A stretch of 64,000 nucleotides of DNA from the NCBI GenBank assembly GCA_949286705.1, contig CASEDF010000004.1, positions 1 to 64,000 on the forward strand. The letters are read 5' to 3'. This DNA comes from an uncultured bacterium. Lineage in GTDB: Bacteria > Cyanobacteriota > Vampirovibrionia > Gastranaerophilales > Gastranaerophilaceae. Numbering within the stretch: the stretch's first letter is position 1; every line of letters starts with the position of its first letter. Shown one piece after another: positions 1 to 8,492 of this stretch. The notes beneath the pieces are model-generated. The model was not told the DNA's origin. It made no database searches and was given only the letters and a program-made list of their open reading frames with translations. The position numbers and the translations under genes were made by a program.

Positions 1-119
1 TGCGAGCTCAGGGCGAGTTATAGTAATGATTAGCGAGTGCAGTTCCGGTCGAGAGCTTCTTTGGTTACTTTCTTGTCGGTACAAGAAAGTAACAGGTACC
101 GATAATAGTTTTTATGTAA
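1..119. repeat. End of an interspersed inverted-repeat element
   Basis: The stretch has a perfect 13-bp inverted repeat (64-76 with 81-93, four-base loop) followed at 99-119 by CCGATAATAGTTTTTATGTAA. The same 21-bp end, with up to one or two mismatches, recurs at 45745-45765 (inverted), 46076-46096 and 46181-46201, and at 45745 it again neighbours a long hairpin. This is read as one end of an element whose remainder lies outside the window. No gene is seen in these bases. Confidence 0.6.
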
Positions 120-152
120 AAAAAAAGCGCCCCCTTTCGGGGGCGCTTTTTG
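118..152 (-). terminator. Rho-independent terminator of hppA
   Basis: An 8-bp perfect GC stem (127-134 with 139-146) with a TTTC/GAAA tetraloop is flanked by A and T runs. On the minus strand it is followed by a run of about nine T, just downstream of the pyrophosphatase stop codon at 169. The A/T runs on both sides mean it could also stop transcripts entering from the left. Confidence 0.92.
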
Positions 153-168
153 AATTTTGGACTATCAA

Positions 169-2586
169 TTATTGTTTTGTAGTCGGAATTCTCATTCCGT
201 AGAATGAACGAATTACGAAAATCAAAGCAATTACCAACAAAATCCAGCCTGCAACAGGTGCAATGGCTTTGAAAGATTCGCTGATAGCGATTTCCATAGC
301 CAAAAGACCGAACAATGTAGTAAATTTGATAATCGGGTTCATTGCAACTGAAGAAGTATCCTTGAACGGGTCACCTACAGTGTCGCCGACAACCGTTGCT
401 TCGTGAAGCGGGGTGCCTTTTTCTTTCATATCAACTTCAACAATTTTCTTTGCGTTATCCCAGCATCCGCCGGCATTTGCCATAAATACTGCCTGGAACA
501 AACCGAATACGGCAATTGCAATCAGGTAGCTTACGAAAAATGCTACAGGATGTGAGTTTTCACCTGCAGGTGCTGATAAACATGCAAGTGCTAACGCAAA
601 TGCAAACAATGAAATGAATATATTTACCATACCTTTTTGAGCATATTGCGTACAAATTTTTACAACTTCTTTAGAGTTTTGAACATTTGCACTCTTGCAA
701 TTTGCGTCATCTAACTTGATATTGTCTTTGATGTATTCGGTTGCACGGTAAGCACCTGTTGTAACAGCCTGCATAGAAGCGCCGCTGAACCAGTAAATTA
801 CCGCACCGCCTGTCAAAAGACCAAGCAATGTGTACGGATTCAACATATTCAGAATCATTTCGGGCTGGATGCCGAGTGTATTTTGGATTACCAGAATCAA
901 TGAGAAAATCATTGTAGTGGCACCGACTACAGCAGTACCGATCAAAACAGGTTTTGAAGTTGCTTTGAAGGTATTTCCTGCGCCGTCATTTTCTTCCAAA
1001 TATTGTTTTGCGTTTTCAAAATCGGGTTTGAAGCCGTAATCACGTTCGATTTCATCAGCTACGCCTTCTCTTTCTTCAATCAAAGACAATTCATAAACTG
1101 ATTGAGCATTGTCAGTTACAGGACCGTAGCTGTCAACAGCGATTGTAACAGGTCCCATACCCAAAAAGCCGAAGGCTACCAAACCAAAGGCAAATACTGA
1201 TGAATAAACCATAATATCTGCCGGTATAAATGTGCTTGCAAAATATGCAAGACCCATTAAAAGTACGATTACCATACCTATCCAGAAAGCGGAGAAGTTA
1301 CCTGATACAATACCTGAAAGGATTGTAAGAGATGCGCCGCCTTCTTTTGAAGCTGTAACAACTTCTTCAGTGTGTTTTGCTTTAGGAGAAGTAAAGATTT
1401 TTGTAAATTCAGGAATTAAAGCAGCACCCAAAGTTCCGCAAGAAATAATGCCTGAAAGTACAAGCCATAAGCTTCCGCCTAAAGGAGCCAATAACCAGTG
1501 GCTTACGCCGAAAGTCATTGCGATTGATAAAATAGATGTCAGCCATACAAGATTTGTCAAAGGCTGTTCAAAATCGAATTTTGAAGTTTTAGCAGCGTAA
1601 AATCTGTCAACAATATTGTTAATCCAATAAGCAACAACAGAAGTTACGATCATCAAAAATCTCATTGTGAATATCCAGGTCAAAAGCTGAACCTGATATT
1701 CAGGCATAACACCCAGAAGAATGAATGAAACAAGCGCAACACCCGTTACACCGTATGTTTCAAAACCGTCAGCAGTCGGTCCGATTGAATCGCCTGCGTT
1801 GTCACCGGTACAGTCAGCGATAACACCGGGGTTTCTCGGGTCATCTTCTTTAATACCGAATTGGATTTTCATCAAATCTGATCCGATATCAGCGATTTTT
1901 GTAAAGATACCGCCCGCTACACGAAGTGCAGATGCGCCTAATGATTCACCGATTGCAAAACCGATAAAGCAAGCGCCTGCAAGGTGTCCCGGAACAAACA
2001 ATAAAATTGTAAGCATCAGGATTAACTCAACTGATACCAATAATACCCCGATACTCATACCGGCTCTTAAAGGAATGTTCAAAATGTTCAACGGGTTTCC
2101 TTTAAGTGATGCAAATGCTGTTCTTGCGTTAGCTAAAGTGTTCATTCTGATACCGAACCATGCAACACCGTAAGAACCTAAAATACCGATTACTGACCAT
2201 GCCAAAATAGTCAATACGCCGGACATGCCCATTTGCTGCAAGTAACCGAAGTAAAACGCTATACACAAACCGATTAACACTTCTAACACTAACAAGAATT
2301 TACCCTGTTGAATAAGGTAAGTTTTGCAGGTTTCGAAAATAGTGTTTCCGATTTCTGCCATAGCAGTGTGTACTTGCAATTTTTTAATTCTCATAAATTC
2401 GATAAAACCGAAAATACATCCGATTAAAGAAATCACCATACCGATTAACAACAAGTTAAAACTGTCAGGTGATAACTGGTGGATATTCGGAACTACCAAA
2501 TCAGCTTCTCCCGCAAGTGTAGGAGCGGCGCTTAACAACAATGCGCCAAACAATGCCATCATTGGACTGAATAACTTTTTAATCAT
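169..2586 (-). CDS. hppA: Membrane-bound proton-translocating pyrophosphatase
   Basis: This integral membrane pump couples hydrolysis of pyrophosphate to ion export across the cytoplasmic membrane. About 805 residues with some 16 hydrophobic segments fit the family. The substrate loops are visible: EDDPRNPGVIAD near residue 247, GDNAGDS just after it, and GDTVGDPFKDTS near the C terminus. In GNTFKATSK (about residue 540) a lysine stands where K+-dependent enzymes have alanine, which predicts a K+-independent, proton-pumping type (inference). The loop GDNAGDSIGPTADGFETYG departs from the usual GDNVGDVAGMGADLFESY and suggests the divergent H+-PPase branch. The ATG at 2586 is chosen because GGAGG lies 5 nt upstream; the longer frame would need the GTG inside that ribosome site. 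Confidence 0.95.
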   Translation of the reverse strand: MIKKLFSPMMALFGALLLSAAPTLAGEADLVVPNIHQLSPDSFNLLLIGMVISLIGCIFGFIEFMRIKKLQVHTAMAEIGNTIFETCKTYLIQQGKFLLVLEVLIGLCIAFYFGYLQQMGMSGVLTILAWSVIGILGSYGVAWFGIRMNTLANARTAFASLKGNPLNILNIPLRAGMSIGVLLVSVELILMLTILLFVPGHLAGACFIGFAIGESLGASALRVAGGIFTKIADIGSDLMKIQFGIKEDDPRNPGVIADCTGDNAGDSIGPTADGFETYGVTGVALVSFILLGVMPEYQVQLLTWIFTMRFLMIVTSVVAYWINNIVDRFYAAKTSKFDFEQPLTNLVWLTSILSIAMTFGVSHWLLAPLGGSLWLVLSGIISCGTLGAALIPEFTKIFTSPKAKHTEEVVTASKEGGASLTILSGIVSGNFSAFWIGMVIVLLMGLAYFASTFIPADIMVYSSVFAFGLVAFGFLGMGPVTIAVDSYGPVTDNAQSVYELSLIEEREGVADEIERDYGFKPDFENAKQYLEENDGAGNTFKATSKPVLIGTAVVGATTMIFSLILVIQNTLGIQPEMILNMLNPYTLLGLLTGGAVIYWFSGASMQAVTTGAYRATEYIKDNIKLDDANCKSANVQNSKEVVKICTQYAQKGMVNIFISLFAFALALACLSAPAGENSHPVAFFVSYLIAIAVFGLFQAVFMANAGGCWDNAKKIVEVDMKEKGTPLHEATVVGDTVGDPFKDTSSVAMNPIIKFTTLFGLLAMEIAISESFKAIAPVAGWILLVIALIFVIRSFYGMRIPTTKQ

Positions 2587-2621
2587 AATATCCTCCACTA
2601 AAAGTTACAATTTCCAGCCTA

Positions 2622-2649
2622 ATTATAATCCAAATATTTTATTTGACAA
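2622..2649 (-). promoter_or_regulatory. Promoter of hppA
   Basis: On the minus strand TTGTCA (2644-2649) and TATAAT (2622-2627) are separated by 16 bp, about 36 bp upstream of the hppA start codon. This is a good match to a housekeeping sigma-70 promoter. Confidence 0.65.
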
Positions 2650-2679
2650 GTTTGTTACAAAAATTACCGAAAATTTCTT

Positions 2680-3438
2680 TTAATCCCCGTCACAGCTTGT
2701 AGAACCGTTAACGGAAAGTTTTTCGGGGCACTTTAAATAATCCATGTTTTCATACTTCAAAACCCAGAATGTACACTTGTTTGTATCGGTATAATCAAGA
2801 CAATATTCAGGATAGAGCCTTTGACCTTCCGGCAAAAGCTGCGGCTTATTCACCTTGTCCCAGTTTGAATAAGGATCGGCAATTTCAAACGAAAATACAT
2901 CTTTACCGGAAACATTCGGTCCCGCCAAAGCGTTTATATCAACTTTAATTGTTGCATAAGTTCCCCACCACAAATCATTATTATCCATTCTCGGACAAAG
3001 TACTATGCCCATACCGTTACTCAATAATGCGGAATAACCTTGAGAACAAAATGTGTATCTTACACCGTTTAAATCTTTATAATCCTGATTTTGCGAATCA
3101 TAGCACAATTTGGAAGGCAAATATATATTGCCGCAATCTTTTGTTATTTTTAAATACTTTGAAATATTATTATAATACATGTCGGCGCAGTCCGCGGCAT
3201 CCGTACAGGTCCACTGATTAATAGTGCCGTTTTCGACCTGAGCGAGATCAATAGCATTTGCAATAATACTGCGCGCCTGCTTCAGCTTAATAACAGTAGT
3301 TTTTGTTTGATAATTTGATATAAGCGTAGGAATTGTCATCGCTGCCACGATGCCGATTATACCGAGGGTGATTAAGATTTCTGCAAGAGTAAACGCGGCT
3401 TTTTGGGAAGATACTAAGTTACTAAGACAGTAAGGCAC
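2680..3438 (-). CDS. Type IV prepilin-like protein
   Basis: A prepilin-type N-terminal motif (AAFTLAEILITLG, residues 14-26) opens a single hydrophobic helix, followed by a soluble Cys-rich domain ending in a TSCDGD tail. Processing by a prepilin peptidase before Phe is expected, and the protein would join a type IV pilus or type II secretion pseudopilus. The start is odd: the only usable start codon in frame is the GTG at 3438, with no ribosome site. That codon and about ten following codons are made of TTAGTATC-type octamer repeats (3409-3440), and an in-frame TAA lies about 20 codons upstream. The original leader may have been replaced by the repeat array, so the gene may be damaged or badly expressed. 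The remainder of the domain is intact. Confidence 0.8.
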   Translation of the reverse strand: MPYCLSNLVSSQKAAFTLAEILITLGIIGIVAAMTIPTLISNYQTKTTVIKLKQARSIIANAIDLAQVENGTINQWTCTDAADCADMYYNNISKYLKITKDCGNIYLPSKLCYDSQNQDYKDLNGVRYTFCSQGYSALLSNGMGIVLCPRMDNNDLWWGTYATIKVDINALAGPNVSGKDVFSFEIADPYSNWDKVNKPQLLPEGQRLYPEYCLDYTDTNKCTFWVLKYENMDYLKCPEKLSVNGSTSCDGD

Positions 3439-3519
3439 TAAGAAAGTATTTTTGTCATTCTGAGCTTTCTGCCGAGCAAAACAATTGAGTATTCCTTAGT
3501 GCCATAGTATCTTAGTAAC
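3409..3519. repeat. Octamer repeat arrays (TTAGTATC family), inverted pair
   Basis: Two short arrays of an 8-bp unit face each other. At 3409-3440 the minus strand reads TTAGTGCC TTACTGTC-type units, and at 3494-3519 the plus strand reads TTAGTGCC, ATAGTATC, TTAGTAAC. About 50 bp between them contain GTCATTCTGAGC, related to the CAGGATGACA segment next to the arrays at 21361-21624 and 62581-62670. The left array supplies the start codon of the prepilin gene. Confidence 0.7.
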
Positions 3520-3559
3520 TTTACACAACCAATACCGCCAAAACCCTTGTCCTGTCTAC

Positions 3560-3607
3560 TTAGGAGAGTCGCCTCCCCCCGAGTTTCATACCAATCATAT
3601 CTTTCAT
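3560..3607 (-). CDS. 15-codon small ORF or detached prepilin leader
   Basis: An ATG at 3607 follows AGGAGAGCGGAA and opens a 15-residue frame (MKDMIGMKLGGRRLS) ending in TAA at 3560. It sits directly behind a promoter and about 120 bp upstream of the prepilin reading frame, with a run of six G inside. It could be a leader peptide, or the original N terminus of the prepilin split off by insertion of the octamer repeats. The peptide resembles nothing I can name. Confidence 0.4.
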   Translation of the reverse strand: MKDMIGMKLGGRRLS

Positions 3608-3629
3608 TTCCGCTCTCCTATTCGTGTTT

Positions 3630-3657
3630 ATTATAGCAAAAATTTTAATTTTTTACA
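3630..3657 (-). promoter_or_regulatory. Promoter upstream of small ORF and prepilin
   Basis: On the minus strand TTGTAA and TATAAT (3630-3635) are 17 bp apart, with the small ORF start about 23 bp after the -10 box. It is the only clear promoter between the prepilin gene and the gene upstream of it. Confidence 0.55.
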
Positions 3658-3706
3658 AGTCAATAGGAGGTCATTGCCGACAGCTTGCAGTTCAGGCATA
3701 ACTGCA

Positions 3707-3748
3707 ATATCTTCTTAGTACCTTACTGCCTTAGTATCTTAGTATCTT
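3707..3748. repeat. Octamer repeat array (TTAGTATC family)
   Basis: Plus-strand units TTAGTACC, TTACTGCC, TTAGTATC and TTAGTATC run head to tail and end in a T tract three bases before the stop codon of the gene at 3752. As in the arrays at 21224 and 21624, the array abuts the 3' end of a gene. Confidence 0.7.
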
Positions 3749-3751
3749 TTT

Positions 3752-4618
3752 TTACAACAAATAAACATCTTCAAGGAGCTTAATTTCAAATTCACTGCCT
3801 GCGGGAACGGAAATTCTGCCGCCCTTGCCGAAAAGCCCGAACAAAGGCGAGCCGACAAAGTTAACCGCATACACGGCAACTCCGGCAACAACCGTAAACG
3901 GAGTCAGGATAACCGTAATTGTGCCGTCTGCGAGTTTTGAGGTTGCGCGCATCATTTTTTTGTAGAATTTAGTACCCGGTTTTAGGGAATTTGCTGTACT
4001 TTTCCAGTATGTTCTTTTGCCTTTTATATTATTAAAAAATATTTTTTTATGGTTAGCCTTGGTAATTTTCGCCTTGATACCGACGGTTGAACCTCTAAAG
4101 ACCATGCTGTCAATTCCGATTACAATCAGCCCGCCGTTTCCTGACAGTTGAGGAAGGTGAGAATCGTATACTTCGCCTTTAAAAACGGTTCCCTGCGGAA
4201 TAGTAACGTATCTTTGGGTTACGGCTCTTTGGGAAACAAACGAGAGTCTGGAGCCTGCGCGGGTGGCGTCAGACACTGCCTGCCGGGATTTGACGGTAAA
4301 TTTTGTACCTTTTTTAATCCTGATTGCCGTAGATTTGTCAATTTTGGAAATCACCGGCTTTTTGTCCGCGGGAGTAAGCGGCGGAAGGCTGCCGGCGGAT
4401 TCCGGTATATCAACCACCTCAAGAGGCGGTTTTTGAGCGGGTTGAGAGGTCGGTTTAACCTCCGGCAATGGCGGAAGTGATTCCAATTCCAGCTTTGACG
4501 GGTTATAATTTTTCCTGATTTCCTCGTCAACGGACGTATCTAACTCTAACGCAAGACAGGGCATCAGAGTTAAACTCAAAGCTATAAATAATGTTAATAA
4601 TTTATTTAAGTAATTCAT
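3752..4618 (-). CDS. Secreted protein of unknown function
   Basis: The 288-residue product begins with a signal peptide (hydrophobic to about residue 23, cleavage after LALE or nearby). A Pro-rich segment (about 45-90) follows, then a beta-rich part with repeated R/K-GTKF and IPQGTVF-type phrases, and a hydrophobic stretch (about 235-262). Repeated phrases of the type [IV]P.G[ST].F are seen in outer-surface or OmpA-linked proteins, but I cannot assign a family. The start overlaps the 3' end of the upstream gltA-like gene by 17 nt, so the two are probably co-transcribed. Confidence 0.75.
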   Translation of the reverse strand: MNYLNKLLTLFIALSLTLMPCLALELDTSVDEEIRKNYNPSKLELESLPPLPEVKPTSQPAQKPPLEVVDIPESAGSLPPLTPADKKPVISKIDKSTAIRIKKGTKFTVKSRQAVSDATRAGSRLSFVSQRAVTQRYVTIPQGTVFKGEVYDSHLPQLSGNGGLIVIGIDSMVFRGSTVGIKAKITKANHKKIFFNNIKGKRTYWKSTANSLKPGTKFYKKMMRATSKLADGTITVILTPFTVVAGVAVYAVNFVGSPLFGLFGKGGRISVPAGSEFEIKLLEDVYLL

Positions 4619-5972
4619 TTATCGCTTTAGCGGCTTTTTTGCCTGCTCCCATAGCGTTAATTGCATTGGATTCACCGACAGGAGCCACGTCGCCTCCGGC
4701 GTAAACCGTCGGGATATTTGTTGCTCTTGTTTCACCGTCGACCGTAATATAGCCTTTTTTATCGGTAATAATTTCCAGCCCTTCCGCCTCGGCAGACTTT
4801 TGGATAATCGGATTCGGGCCGGTGCCGAGCGCGACGATTACGGTATCAAGCTCCATAACCTCTGTTTTGCCTGTTGAAACAGGACGTCTGCGCCCGCTTT
4901 CATCGGGTTCGCCAAGCTCCATAACCTCAAGCTCAACGCCTTTTACGTAACCTTCCTCACCTAAAATTTCCTTGGGTGCGTAAAGGAATTTGAAAATTAT
5001 GCCTTCTTCTTTTGCATGCCTGATTTCTTCAAGACGTGCCGGAAGTTCCTTTTCAGTTCTGCGGTAGATTATATAAACTTCTTCAAATCCGACCCTGACG
5101 GCTGTTCTTGCGGCATCCATCGCAACATTTCCGCCGCCGAACACGGCAGCTTTTTTGCCGACTTTTAAAGGCGTGGGGCTGTCTGGTTGTCCTGCATGCA
5201 TCAAGTTTACGCGTGTCAAAAATTCGTTTGCGGAAAATACTCCGTTAAGGTTTTCGCCAGGGACGTGGAGCATTTTTGGCAAACCCGCACCGGAACAGAT
5301 AAATATTGCGTCAAATCCGTCCTCTTTCAATTGTTTCAAGGTAATTGATTTTCCGACAACAACATTTGTTTTGAATTCAACACCCATGTTTTTAAGGTTT
5401 GTAATTTCTCTGTCAAGAACCGTTCGCGGAAGTCTGAATGGCGGAATTCCGTATCTTAATACGCCCCCGAGTGCGTGAAGTGCTTCAAAAACAACAACCT
5501 CATGCCCTGCTTTTCTTAAATCCGCAGCCGCCGTAATCCCCGCACAGCCGGAACCTACAATCGCGACTTTTTTGCCTGAGGGTTTGATTTCCGGGGTTTC
5601 GGCTTTTGTATTATCGCCTACATACCGTTCAAGCGCACCGATTGAAACAGCTTCACCCTTAATCCCGAGAATACAGTTGCCTTCGCATTGTCTTTCCTGC
5701 GGGCAAACCCTTCCGCACACTGAAGGCAGCATACTTGTTTCACGGATAATTTCACCCGCTTTATCCAAATTCCCCTCCTTAATCGCGTGAATAAATTCAG
5801 GTATTTGAATATTGACGGGACACCCCTGAACGCATCTGGGATTTTTGCAATTCAAACATCTTGACGCTTCAAGTTTTACCTGTTCTTCGGTCAAATTGCT
5901 CTCCACAGGGTCAAAATTATGCCTTCTTTGAATTTTATCCTGCTCTTTAACTCTCTGTCTTTCTACTGCCAT
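4602..5972 (-). CDS. gltA: NADPH-dependent glutamate synthase small subunit-like oxidoreductase
   Basis: This is a flavin/iron-sulfur oxidoreductase of the GltD/SudA/NfnB group, 456 residues, matching the stand-alone homotetrameric glutamate synthase type. Cluster ligands are C39, C42, C47, C51 and C85, C89, C95, C99. A first Rossmann motif (GSGCAG, about 138) binds FAD, a second (GGGNVAMD, about 275) binds NAD(P)H, and the C terminus carries the ATNIPTVYAGGD FAD motif. The large glutamate synthase subunit and the NfnA ferredoxin-reductase partner are not next to it, so the physiological acceptor is open. The next gene overlaps it by 17 nt. Confidence 0.9.
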   Translation of the reverse strand: MAVERQRVKEQDKIQRRHNFDPVESNLTEEQVKLEASRCLNCKNPRCVQGCPVNIQIPEFIHAIKEGNLDKAGEIIRETSMLPSVCGRVCPQERQCEGNCILGIKGEAVSIGALERYVGDNTKAETPEIKPSGKKVAIVGSGCAGITAAADLRKAGHEVVVFEALHALGGVLRYGIPPFRLPRTVLDREITNLKNMGVEFKTNVVVGKSITLKQLKEDGFDAIFICSGAGLPKMLHVPGENLNGVFSANEFLTRVNLMHAGQPDSPTPLKVGKKAAVFGGGNVAMDAARTAVRVGFEEVYIIYRRTEKELPARLEEIRHAKEEGIIFKFLYAPKEILGEEGYVKGVELEVMELGEPDESGRRRPVSTGKTEVMELDTVIVALGTGPNPIIQKSAEAEGLEIITDKKGYITVDGETRATNIPTVYAGGDVAPVGESNAINAMGAGKKAAKAINELLK

Positions 5973-6015
5973 TTCTATCTCCCCTTCATAAATATTTTAT
6001 CAGTAAAAAATACAA

Positions 6016-6045
6016 TTGCAAATAATTTATGCTTGTTTTTAAATA
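6016..6045 (+). promoter_or_regulatory. Promoter of mutS2, probably leaderless transcript
   Basis: TTGCAA (6016-6021) and TAAATA (6040-6045) are 18 bp apart. The mutS2 ATG comes only 5 nt after the -10 box and no Shine-Dalgarno sequence precedes it, so transcription should begin at or inside the start codon. Confidence 0.45.
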
Positions 6046-6050
6046 ATAAT

Positions 6051-8417
6051 ATGGATATTGTATCAAAAACTCTTAAAGCATTGGAATTTGACAAAGTGCT
6101 TGAAAAATTGTCAAATTTTGCAAAAACTCCGCAAAGCAGGGAGCTTTGTCTGAATGCAAAAATTTTTGATACGGCTGAGGAGATTAAATCACAGCTGGAA
6201 TTTACAAAAGAGTCTAAAAGAATTCTGGACACGGCGCTTGATATTCCGGTCGAATTTATTGCGAATATTGAAAGAATCGAAAAAAATTCATTTTCAAGTT
6301 ATCTGAATGAAGAAGAACTCAACGACATTGCAAAAACTTTCAGGACGTCAAGGCTTGTTAAGAAATTTCTTACGGAAAACACCCTCTCAGACACCTGTCT
6401 TTACAAAATTTCAAGGGATTTAATCGTTGATAAAGAGCTTGAAGAAAAGATTTTTTCAACCTTTGACGACACATTAAATATAAAACACGATGCGACACCG
6501 GAGCTTAAAGGGCTTTTTGCATCTTTGAACGAAACCGAAAAAAATCTCAAAACAAAAGTTAATGAGCTTATGACGTCTTCTGATTTTTCCAAGCACCTGC
6601 AGGAAAATATCTACACAACCCGCGACGACAGAATTGTTTTTCAGGTTATGGCATCTTCAAAAAGCAAAGTTCCGGGGATTGTCCACGACGTTTCCGCAAC
6701 AAGCAAAACTTTTTATATAGAACCCGAACAAATTGTCCCGATTAATAACAAAATCCGGGAAATTAAATCAAAAATCCATTCTGAATTGATAAAAATTCTC
6801 GTTGAGCTTACAAATCTTGTAAAAATGCGGATTACTGAACTCAAATTATCCGAAAAACTGCTTGCACAGATTGATTTTCACTTTGCAAAAGCCCGTTATG
6901 CCGTAAAAATTCAGGCAACAGAGCCGGAAATTATCTCAAACAAAGAAGTATCTTTTGAGAATATGCGGCATCCGCTTTTAATAGGAACGGTCGAAAACGT
7001 TGTGGCAAACGACTTTGAAATCGGTCGCGATTACAAATCCGTTATCATAACAGGTTCCAATACAGGCGGAAAAACAGTTACGCTAAAGACAATCGGGCTT
7101 TTCCTCATTATGGCAAAAGCCGGCATGTTTCTGCCTGCAGCAAATGCCAAACTCTATCCTTTCAAAAATATTTTTGCGGACATCGGTGATGCCCAGAGTA
7201 TCCAGCAAAGCCTTTCAACTTTTTCCGCTCACATGACAAATATTATTGAAATAGTTAACAAATCCGACGACGAAACTTTTATCCTGCTTGATGAAATCTG
7301 CGCGGGAACAGATCCTTTGGAAGGCGCCGTACTGGCTCAGGTTATTCTCGAAAACCTCGCAGGCAAAAATGTATTCTCAACCGTCACAACCCACTACGGC
7401 GAACTTAAATCGCTCGAATACGTTAACCCGTATTTTAAAAATGCCTCTGTCGAATTTGATACGGAATCTCTAAAACCCACCTACAAACTTCTTCTTGGAA
7501 TTCCGGGTCTGAGTAACGCCATCGCAATTTCTTCAAATCTCGGGCTTGATAAAGAAATTGTAGATAAAGCCAAAAGTATTCTCATTTCTCAAAAAGACCC
7601 CTCTATCCTTGTTGTTGAAAAACTTCAGGAAACTCAAATGCAGTTGTCTAAAAATCTTGAAGAAGCCGAAGAATTAAAAGAAGCTTCACTTTATGTTAAA
7701 CAAGAATATGAAGAAAGTTTAAGTAATATTAAGAAAGATAAAAAGAAAACAATAAAAAATATTAAGGACAAATTTGACCGCGAGCTTATGAGCGTAAAAG
7801 CGGAAATAAAGGATATTTTGGATGAACTCAGACGCGAAAAATCCGAAAAAATTGCCCGCCGCTCATATGCCCGTCTTGCCAAACTTGAACAGGATTTCCG
7901 CGGAAAACTCTCGGATCACGACGAAAAACAAAAATACCTCGAAATTGACTGGGATAAAGTTCAACCGGAGGATAAAGTTATGCTAAAAGAGCTTCACCAG
8001 CCTGTTACAGTCCTTTCAAAACCCGACAAACACGGTAATGTTTTTGTTCAAATGGGTAATATAAAAACAAAAATTAAGACCGAAAAGCTTGCCGTGCTTG
8101 ACCAAAACTACAAAGAACCGGTCAAAATTTACACACCGAGCAGCTTTGAAAAATTTGAACTAAAACGTTTAAATCTCTCAAATACGCTTGATTTAAGAGG
8201 TTACAGAGTGGAAGATGCGCTGGACAGCCTTGAATTTTACCTTGATAAGGCAAGTCTTGCAAATCTTTCACCGGTTACAATTATTCACGGGCATGGCACA
8301 GGTGCCCTGAAATCAGCTGTCCGCGACTTTTTATCTACATCTCCGTACGTCGCAAAATTCAGACCGGGAGAAGATACCGAAGGCGGGGACGGCGTAAGTA
8401 TAATTGATATCAATTAG
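6051..8417 (+). CDS. mutS2: MutS2 family ATPase/endonuclease
   Basis: MutS2 lacks the mismatch-binding domain of MutS. It acts on branched DNA (anti-recombination) and, in some bacteria, splits collided ribosomes. The 788-residue product has MutS core and clamp helices, a Walker A motif (GSNTGGKT, about 335), Walker B with LLDEICAGTDP, the THYGELK histidine, a long coiled coil (about 515-615), and a C-terminal Smr domain starting at LDLRG (about 714) with the catalytic HGHGTG (about 745). The ATG at 6051 is chosen because homology starts there; the longer frame adds an unrelated hydrophobic stretch. No ribosome site is seen. A separate mutS lies at 54942. Confidence 0.94.
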   Translation: MDIVSKTLKALEFDKVLEKLSNFAKTPQSRELCLNAKIFDTAEEIKSQLEFTKESKRILDTALDIPVEFIANIERIEKNSFSSYLNEEELNDIAKTFRTSRLVKKFLTENTLSDTCLYKISRDLIVDKELEEKIFSTFDDTLNIKHDATPELKGLFASLNETEKNLKTKVNELMTSSDFSKHLQENIYTTRDDRIVFQVMASSKSKVPGIVHDVSATSKTFYIEPEQIVPINNKIREIKSKIHSELIKILVELTNLVKMRITELKLSEKLLAQIDFHFAKARYAVKIQATEPEIISNKEVSFENMRHPLLIGTVENVVANDFEIGRDYKSVIITGSNTGGKTVTLKTIGLFLIMAKAGMFLPAANAKLYPFKNIFADIGDAQSIQQSLSTFSAHMTNIIEIVNKSDDETFILLDEICAGTDPLEGAVLAQVILENLAGKNVFSTVTTHYGELKSLEYVNPYFKNASVEFDTESLKPTYKLLLGIPGLSNAIAISSNLGLDKEIVDKAKSILISQKDPSILVVEKLQETQMQLSKNLEEAEELKEASLYVKQEYEESLSNIKKDKKKTIKNIKDKFDRELMSVKAEIKDILDELRREKSEKIARRSYARLAKLEQDFRGKLSDHDEKQKYLEIDWDKVQPEDKVMLKELHQPVTVLSKPDKHGNVFVQMGNIKTKIKTEKLAVLDQNYKEPVKIYTPSSFEKFELKRLNLSNTLDLRGYRVEDALDSLEFYLDKASLANLSPVTIIHGHGTGALKSAVRDFLSTSPYVAKFRPGEDTEGGDGVSIIDIN

Positions 8418-8422
8418 CTTCT

Positions 8423-8451
8423 TTGCATAAATGTAATTTATGTGTTATGAT
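8423..8451 (+). promoter_or_regulatory. Promoter of the M20 peptidase gene
   Basis: TTGCAT (8423-8428) and TATGAT (8446-8451) are exactly 17 bp apart and end about 41 bp before the ATG at 8493, which is preceded by AAAGGA. Confidence 0.7.
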
Positions 8452-8492
8452 AATTAATATGAGTTAGAATTAAATATAAAGGAAAATATCTT

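Noticed and set aside
1232-2173. Plus-strand open frames of 120-150 codons opposite hppA
   Set aside because: They are antisense shadows of the pyrophosphatase; Pro/Ser/Ile-rich composition and lack of ribosome sites argue against coding.
4602-5972. NfnB subunit of an electron-bifurcating transhydrogenase
   Set aside because: The partner NfnA is normally adjacent and is not here; a stand-alone glutamate synthase-like enzyme fits better, though the alternative cannot be excluded.
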